Shown in pieces: positions 61,601-64,000 of a stretch of DNA of 64,000 bases. The DNA is from TMED14 sp003507115 (lineage in GTDB: Bacteria > Bacteroidota > Bacteroidia > Flavobacteriales > Schleiferiaceae). Below the pieces are notes generated by a model. It searched no databases. It was not told where the DNA came from and saw nothing but the letters and a program-made list of their open reading frames with translations. The DNA is taken from the NCBI GenBank assembly GCA_943787925.1, contig CALSOH010000001.1, forward strand, positions 701,609 to 765,608. Reading direction: 5' to 3'. A program made the position numbers and the translations under genes. Positions within the stretch are counted from its first letter, which is position 1; each line of letters begins with the position of its first letter.

Positions 61601-64000
61601 TGGTAAACACTACAACCTCTACCACACCTTCTGCCGGATCTTACTCCTACTACTGGTCCTCTAATGGCGGAACCTCATTCTCTACCTCTGCCGGCTCTAA
61701 TAGCCTGAATGTTACATCTGCCGGTGATTACGTCGTTAAGATCGTTGACCCCGCTACAGGATGTTTCGGAACGTCTTCTGTATTGGCTATTAATTCTTGT
61801 GTGCCTCCAACAGCAAGCATCTCAGGCACTACAGCCTTCTGTCAAGGAAGCTCTACCACACTCACCACTTCATCCGGCGCCAACTACTCCTATGCCTGGA
61901 CCGTACCCGCAGGTGCTACCGCTAGCACCAACGCCTCTCAGACCGCCAACGTCGCCGGTGACTACAGCGTAACTATTACCGATAACTCCACCGGTTGTGC
62001 CACCTCTTCCGCTACCACTACCGTCACGCAGAACGCTAAGCCTTCCGCTCCTTCCGTTAGCGGCAACACCAGCATCTGTGCCTCCGGAGCCGGTACCACC
62101 TCTACCACCCTGACCGCCAGCGGTAGCGGAACAGGAGCCACCTACTACTGGAACAGCGCTACCAGCGCTAGCTCAACCTATACCGCCAGCGCCGCCGGAT
62201 CCTACAGCGTCGTCGCACAAAGCACCGCAGGGTGTAACTCCGATGCCACTACCGGATCCATCTTGGTCGCTACAACACCCGCACTCTCCGCGGCCATCAC
62301 TTCTACGGCTACCGCCGCGTGTGGATCCAACACCGTCACCATTACCGCCACTCCGAGCACTTCCGCTTCTACCGGAACCTATACCTATTACTGGTCTACC
62401 GATGGAGGAACAACCTTCTCTACTACCGCGGGATCCAGCACCCTGAACGTCACTTCCGCCGGCAACTACGTAGCCAAGATTGTGGACCCAGGATCAAGCT
62501 GCTACGGAACATCCTCAGCCGTCTCCGTCGCTTCCGCTACCGCTCCCACGGCTACCATAAGCGGTACCGCTTCTTTCTGTCAAGGAAGCTCTACCACACT
62601 CACCGCTTCATCCGGCGCCAACTACTCCTATGCCTGGACCGTACCCGCAGGTGCTACCGCTAGCACCAGCGCCTCTCAGACCGCCAACGTCGCCGGTGAC
62701 TACAGCGTAATCATTACCAACACCTCTTCTGGCTGCTCTACAACCTCCGCTACCACTACCGTCACGCAGAACGCTAAGCCTTCCGCTCCTTCCGTTAGCG
62801 GCAACACCAGCATCTGTGCCTCCGGAGCCGGTACCACCTCTACCACCCTGACCGCCAGCGGTAGCGGAACAGGAGCCACCTACTACTGGAACAGCGCTAC
62901 CAGCGCTAGCTCAACCTATACCGCCAGCGCCGCCGGTACCTACAGCGTCGTCGCACAAAGCACCGCAGGGTGTAACTCCGATGCCACTACCGGATCCATC
63001 TTGGTCGCTACAACGCCCGTGGTAACAACCGCTATTAGTTCAACAGCACAAGCTGTAAGCGGAAGTAATACCGTAGTGGTAAACACTACAACCTCTACCA
63101 CACCTTCTGCCGGATCTTACTCCTACTACTGGTCCTCTAATGGCGGAACCTCATTCTCTACCTCTGCCGGCTCTAATAGCCTGAATGTTACATCTGCCGG
63201 TGATTACGTCGTTAAGATCGTTGACCCCGCTACAGGATGTTTCGGAACGTCTTCTGTATTGGCTATTAATTCTTGTGTGCCTCCAACAGCAAGCATCTCA
63301 GGCACTACAGCCTTCTGTCAAGGAAGCTCTACCACACTCACCACTTCATCCGGCGCCAACTACTCCTATGCCTGGACCGTACCCGCAGGTGCTACCGCTA
63401 GCACCAACGCCTCTCAGACCGCCAACGTCGCCGGTGACTACAGCGTAACTATTACCGATAACTCCACCGGTTGTGCCACCTCTTCCGCTACCACTACCGT
63501 CACGCAGAACGCTAAGCCTTCCGCTCCTTCCGTTAGCGGCAACACCAGCATCTGTGCCTCCGGAGCCGGTACCACCTCTACCACCCTGACCGCCAGCGGT
63601 AGCGGAACAGGAGCCACCTACTACTGGAACAGCGCTACCAGCGCTAGCTCAACCTATACCGCCAGCGCCGCCGGATCCTACAGCGTCGTCGCACAAAGCA
63701 CCGCAGGGTGTAACTCCGATGCCACTACCGGATCCATCTTGGTCGCTACAACACCCGCACTCTCCGCGGCCATCACTTCTACGGCTACCGCCGCGTGTGG
63801 ATCCAACACCGTCACCATTGCCGCCACACCGAGCACTTCCGCTTCTACCGGAACCTATACCTATTACTGGTCTACCGATGGAGGAACAACCTTCTCTACT
63901 ACCGCGGGATCCAGCACCCTGAACGTCACTTCCGCCGGCAACTACGTAGCCAAGATTGTGGACCCAGGATCAAGCTGCTACGGAACATCCTCAGCCGTCT
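49657..64000 (+). CDS. giant repetitive surface adhesin, 3' end beyond window
   Basis: One frame open from ATG 49657 to the window edge, at least 4781 codons, with no stop in any unit. Signal peptide 1-24 (PFLTAAFVLYGYGVSA), a divergent Ig-like N-terminal domain to about residue 114, then 18 complete and one partial 246-residue repeat. Each repeat has three Ig-like domains, each with a Y-x-W core and a spaced Cys pair, resembling Ig-like domains associated with gliding and T9SS proteins of Bacteroidota (CHU_C-associated). Composition is Ser/Thr/Ala-rich. Comparable in style to SprB, the motile adhesin of Flavobacterium gliding. Starts 20 bases after motB, so likely co-transcribed. No C-terminal secretion signal can be seen. 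Confidence 0.88.
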   Translation, partial: MTRNLWRPFLTAAFVLYGYGVSAQCNLYIGSSGTTTATICQNQTVTITGNSISGATYSWEVSNGSSWSSLTETTESLTILTPPGSNITKYYRRISTVSGTPCTTNTVSVFWPTHPTATISGTASFCQGSSTTLTASSGANYSYAWTVPAGATASTSASQTANVAGDYSVIITNTSSGCSTTSATTTVTQNAKPSAPSVSGNTSICASGAGTTSTTLTASGSGTGATYYWNSATSASSTYTASAAGSYSVVAQSTAGCNSDATTGSILVATTPALSAAITSTATAVCGSNTVTIAATPSTSASTGTYTYYWSTDGGTTFSTTAGSSTLNVTSAGNYVAKIVDPGSSCYGTSSAVSVASATAPTATISGTASFCQGSSTTLTASSGANYSYAWTVPAGATASTSASQTANVAGDYSVIITNTSSGCSTTSATTTVTQNAKPSAPSVSGNTSICASGAGTTSTTLTASGSGTGATYYWNSATSASSTYTASAAGSYSVVAQSTAGCNSDATTGSILVATTPALSAAITSTATAVCGSNTVTIAATPSTSASTGTYTYYWSTDGGTTFSTTAGSSTLNVTSAGNYVAKIVDPGSSCYGTSSAVSVASATAPTATISGTASFCQGSSTTLTASSGANYSYAWTVPAGATASTSASQTANVAGDYSVIITNTSSGCSTTSATTTVTQNAKPSAPSVSGNTSICASGAGTTSTTLTASGSGTGATYYWNSATSASSTYTASAAGSYSVVAQSTAGCNSDATTGSILVATTPALSAAITSTATAVCGSNTVTIAATPSTSASTGTYTYYWSTDGGTTFSTTAGSSTLNVTSAGNYVAKIVDPGSSCYGTSSAVSVASATAPTATISGTASFCQGSSTTLTASSGANYSYAWTVPAGATASTSASQTANVAGDYSVIITNTSSGCSTTSATTTVTQNAKPSAPSVSGNTSICASGAGTTSTTLTASGSGTGATYYWNSATSASSTYTASAAGSYSVVAQSTAGCNSDATTGSILVATTPALSAAITSTATAVCGSNTVTIAATPSTSASTGTYTYYWSTDGGTTFSTTAGSSTLNVTSAGNYVAKIVDPGSSCYGTSSAVSVASATAPTATISGTASFCQGSSTTLTASSGANYSYAWTVPAGATASTSASQTANVAGDYSVIITNTSSGCSTTSATTTVTQNAKPSAPSVSGNTSICASGAGTTSTTLTASGSGTGATYYWNSATSASSTYTASAAGSYSVVAQSTAGCNSDATTGSILVATTPALSAAITSTATAVCGSNTVTIAATPSTSASTGTYTYYWSTDGGTTFSTTAGSSTLNVTSAGNYVAKIVDPGSSCYGTSSAVSVASATAPTATISGTASFCQGSSTTLTASSGANYSYAWTVPAGATASTSASQTANVAGDYSVIITNTSSGCSTTSATTTVTQNAKPSAPSVSGNTSICASGAGTTSTTLTASGSGTGATYYWNSATSASSTYTASAAGSYSVVAQSTAGCNSDATTGSILVATTPALSAAITSTATAVCGSNTVTIAATPSTSASTGTYTYYWSTDGGTTFSTTAGSSTLNVTSAGNYVAKIVDPGSSCYGTSSAVSVASATAPTATISGTASFCQGSSTTLTASSGANYSYAWTVPAGATASTSASQTANVAGDYSVIITNTSSGCSTTSATTTVTQNAKPSAPSVSGNTSICASGAGTTSTTLTASGSGTGATYYWNSATSASSTYTASAAGSYSVVAQSTAGCNSDATTGSILVATTPALSAAITSTATAVCGSNTVTIAATPSTSASTGTYTYYWSTDGGTTFSTTAGSSTLNVTSAGNYVAKIVDPGSSCYGTSSAVSVASATAPTATISGTASFCQGSSTTLTASSGANYSYAWTVPAGATASTSASQTANVAGDYSVIITNTSSGCSTTSATTTVTQNAKPSAPSVSGNTSICASGAGTTSTTLTASGSGTGATYYWNSATSASSTYTASAAGSYSVVAQSTAGCNSDATTGSILVATTPALSAAITSTATAVCGSNTVTIAATPSTSASTGTYTYYWSTDGGTTFSTTAGSSTLNVTSAGNYVAKIVDPGSSCYGTSSAVSVASATAPTATISGTASFCQGSSTTLTASSGANYSYAWTVPAGATASTSASQTANVAGDYSVIITNTSSGCSTTSATTTVTQNAKPSAPSVSGNTSICASGAGTTSTTLTASGSGTGATYYWNSATSASSTYTASAAGSYSVVAQSTAGCNSDATTGSILVATTPALSAAITSTATAVCGSNTVTIAATPSTSASTGTYTYYWSTDGGTTFSTTAGSSTLNVTSAGNYVAKIVDPGSSCYGTSSAVSVASATAPTATISGTASFCQGSSTTLTASSGANYSYAWTVPAGATASTSASQTANVAGDYSVIITNTSSGCSTTSATTTVTQNAKPSAPSVSGNTSICASGAGTTSTTLTASGSGTGATYYWNSATSASSTYTASAAGSYSVVAQSTAGCNSDATTGSILVATTPALSAAITSTATAVCGSNTVTIAATPSTSASTGTYTYYWSTDGGTTFSTTAGSSTLNVTSAGNYVAKIVDPGSSCYGTSSAVSVASATAPTATISGTASFCQGSSTTLTASSGANYSYAWTVPAGATASTSASQTANVAGDYSVIITNTSSGCSTTSATTTVTQNAKPSAPSVSGNTSICASGAGTTSTTLTASGSGTGATYYWNSATSASSTYTASAAGSYSVVAQSTAGCNSDATTGSILVATTPALSAAITSTATAVCGSNTVTIAATPSTSASTGTYTYYWSTDGGTTFSTTAGSSTLNVTSAGNYVAKIVDPGSSCYGTSSAVSVASATAPTATISGTASFCQGSSTTLTASSGANYSYAWTVPAGATASTSASQTANVAGDYSVIITNTSSGCSTTSATTTVTQNAKPSAPSVSGNTSICASGAGTTSTTLTASGSGTGATYYWNSATSASSTYTASAAGSYSVVAQSTAGCNSDATTGSILVATTPALSAAITSTATAVCGSNTVTIAATPSTSASTGTYTYYWSTDGGTTFSTTAGSSTLNVTSAGNYVAKIVDPGSSCYGTSSAVSVASATAPTATISGTASFCQGSSTTLTASSGANYSYAWTVPAGATASTSASQTANVAGDYSVIITNTSSGCSTTSATTTVTQNAKPSAPSVSGNTSICASGAGTTSTTLTASGSGTGATYYWNSATSASSTYTASAAGSYSVVAQSTAGCNSDATTGSILVATTPALSAAITSTATAVCGSNTVTIAATPSTSASTGTYTYYWSTDGGTTFSTTAGSSTLNVTSAGNYVAKIVDPGSSCYGTSSAVSVASATAPTATISGTASFCQGSSTTLTASSGANYSYAWTVPAGATASTSASQTANVAGDYSVIITNTSSGCSTTSATTTVTQNAKPSAPSVSGNTSICASGAGTTSTTLTASGSGTGATYYWNSATSASSTYTASAAGSYSVVAQSTAGCNSDATTGSILVATTPALSAAITSTATAVCGSNTVTIAATPSTSASTGTYTYYWSTDGGTTFSTTAGSSTLNVTSAGNYVAKIVDPGSSCYGTSSAVSVASATAPTATISGTASFCQGSSTTLTASSGANYSYAWTVPAGATASTSASQTANVAGDYSVIITNTSSGCSTTSATTTVTQNAKPSAPSVSGNTSICASGAGTTSTTLTASGSGTGATYYWNSATSASSTYTASAAGSYSVVAQSTAGCNSDATTGSILVATTPALSAAITSTATAACGSNTVTIAATPSTSASTGTYTYYWSTDGGTTFSTTAGSSTLNVTSAGNYVAKIVDPGSSCYGTSSAVSVASATAPTATISGTASFCQGSSTTLTASSGANYSYAWTVPAGATASTSASQTANVAGDYSVIITNTSSGCSTTSATTTVTQNAKPSAPSVSGNTSICASGAGTTSTTLTASGSGTGATYYWNSATSASSTYTASAAGSYSVVAQSTAGCNSDATTGSILVATTPVVTTAISSTAQAVSGSNTVVVNTTTSTTPSAGSYSYYWSSNGGTSFSTSAGSNSLNVTSAGDYVVKIVDPATGCFGTSSVLAINSCVPPTASISGTTAFCQGSSTTLTTSSGANYSYAWTVPAGATASTNASQTANVAGDYSVTITDNSTGCATSSATTTVTQNAKPSAPSVSGNTSICASGAGTTSTTLTASGSGTGATYYWNSATSASSTYTASAAGSYSVVAQSTAGCNSDATTGSILVATTPALSAAITSTATAACGSNTVTITATPSTSASTGTYTYYWSTDGGTTFSTTAGSSTLNVTSAGNYVAKIVDPGSSCYGTSSAVSVASATAPTATISGTASFCQGSSTTLTASSGANYSYAWTVPAGATASTSASQTANVAGDYSVIITNTSSGCSTTSATTTVTQNAKPSAPSVSGNTSICASGAGTTSTTLTASGSGTGATYYWNSATSASSTYTASAAGTYSVVAQSTAGCNSDATTGSILVATTPVVTTAISSTAQAVSGSNTVVVNTTTSTTPSAGSYSYYWSSNGGTSFSTSAGSNSLNVTSAGDYVVKIVDPATGCFGTSSVLAINSCVPPTASISGTTAFCQGSSTTLTTSSGANYSYAWTVPAGATASTNASQTANVAGDYSVTITDNSTGCATSSATTTVTQNAKPSAPSVSGNTSICASGAGTTSTTLTASGSGTGATYYWNSATSASSTYTASAAGSYSVVAQSTAGCNSDATTGSILVATTPALSAAITSTATAACGSNTVTIAATPSTSASTGTYTYYWSTDGGTTFSTTAGSSTLNVTSAGNYVAKIVDPGSSCYGTSSAV
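61539..62036 (+). repeat. divergent segment of the array, copy 1 of 2
   Basis: Third domain of unit 16 and first domain of unit 17 differ from the standard unit (PVVTTAISSTAQAVSGSN and PPTASISGTTAFCQ). The same segment recurs 1476 bases on (63015-63512), giving a two-unit higher-order repeat. The altered third domain has Ser where the standard has its first Cys and gains a Cys before PPT. Confidence 0.85.
63015..63512 (+). repeat. divergent segment of the array, copy 2 of 2
   Basis: Same altered third and first domains as at 61539-62036, in units 18 and 19, apparently base-identical by eye, so the 1476-base pair was duplicated recently. Confidence 0.85.

Larger units (their letters stand above)
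49999..64000 (+). repeat. tandem array of a 738-base coding unit, 18 full copies and a partial 19th
   Basis: Units start at 49999, 50737, 51475, 52213, 52951, 53689, 54427, 55165, 55903, 56641, 57379, 58117, 58855, 59593, 60331, 61069, 61807, 62545 and 63283, exactly 738 bases apart, in frame with 49657. Units 1-15 differ by only a few bases. Marker differences: ACA instead of ACT in units 1, 9 and 19; ACG for ACA before CCC in units 13-16 and 18; GCG for GTG in units 15, 17 and 19. Units 16 and 18 carry a divergent third domain and units 17 and 19 a divergent first domain. Copy number depends on correct assembly. Confidence 0.95.

Noticed and set aside
50435..63922. Recurrent 67-, 87- and 114-residue frames (for instance starting MPLPDPSWSL or MWIQHRHHCRH) in every array unit
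   Set aside because: They are alternative-frame shadows of the single long adhesin frame; they repeat only because the DNA repeats, and have no start context or protein-like composition.
49999..64000. CRISPR array or satellite
   Set aside because: The unit is 738 bases, has no spacers and is coding in one continuous frame from a signal peptide.

Overview
The window comes from a Bacteroidota chromosome, most likely a Flavobacteriales (Cryomorphaceae-like) lineage. This rests on the many TAnnTTTG-type promoters, the near absence of Shine-Dalgarno spacing, type IX secretion (T9SS) C-terminal signals, families largely confined to Bacteroidota (DUF6702, DUF3347 lipoprotein, DUF6913-like) and the dnaA / tyrosine phosphatase / SAM methyltransferase gene order. 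The first 39.8 kb are fairly GC-rich and housekeeping in character. No tRNA, rRNA, CRISPR array or insertion sequence was recognised.

Layout. 0-6.4 kb: ligA and prmC leftward, ribD and a secreted gluzincin protease rightward, a YbgC-like thioesterase. 6.4-13.7 kb: dnaA, tyrosine phosphatase, RsmI-like methyltransferase, mnmE, a small secreted beta-flower gene broken by three +1 indels, an FAD oxidoreductase and a PqqB-like hydrolase. 13.7-22 kb: acs, a C-terminal scrap of a DUF486 gene, DUF6702 / HupE-UreJ-like / M1 peptidase, DUF3347 lipoprotein, parA (no parB) and a SurA-like chaperone. 22-31 kb: two GH92 mannosidases and a CotH/lamin-tail T9SS protein in one overlapping operon, then DUF1080 and DUF1684 proteins. 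31-39.8 kb: glycosyltransferase, TonB-dependent receptor, cNMP-domain protein, DMT-type membrane protein, a possible regulator, an AlbA_2 protein, mscL and a frameshifted nitroreductase.

39.8-64 kb is the remarkable part. The DNA becomes visibly AT-richer and encodes an envelope machine. There is a thioredoxin-fold protein and a small unknown leftward. Rightward come a large lipoprotein, an outer-membrane protein (frameshifted), a single-pass protein that reads as a fusion of the FliF periplasmic/membrane region with the FliG middle and C-terminal torque domains, an outer-membrane-like protein, a small lipoprotein, MotA, MotB, and an open reading frame that starts 20 bases after motB and is still open at the window edge (at least 4781 codons). 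That last gene has a signal peptide and then 18 complete plus one partial copy of a nearly identical 738-bp (246-residue) unit, each holding three Ig-like domains with one cysteine pair apiece.

Interpretation (inference). Rotor (FliF-FliG-like), stator (MotA/MotB) and a giant repetitive adhesin in one rightward cluster, with no flagellar rod, hook, filament or export gene in view, suggest a non-flagellar rotary or gliding machine that moves or tensions a surface adhesin. This would be analogous to GldLM-driven SprB but built from flagellar-type motor parts. I know of no described system with this composition. Three genes in the window carry single-base indels, and the long near-identical array is hard to assemble, so raw-read confirmation matters for the frameshifts and for the repeat number.
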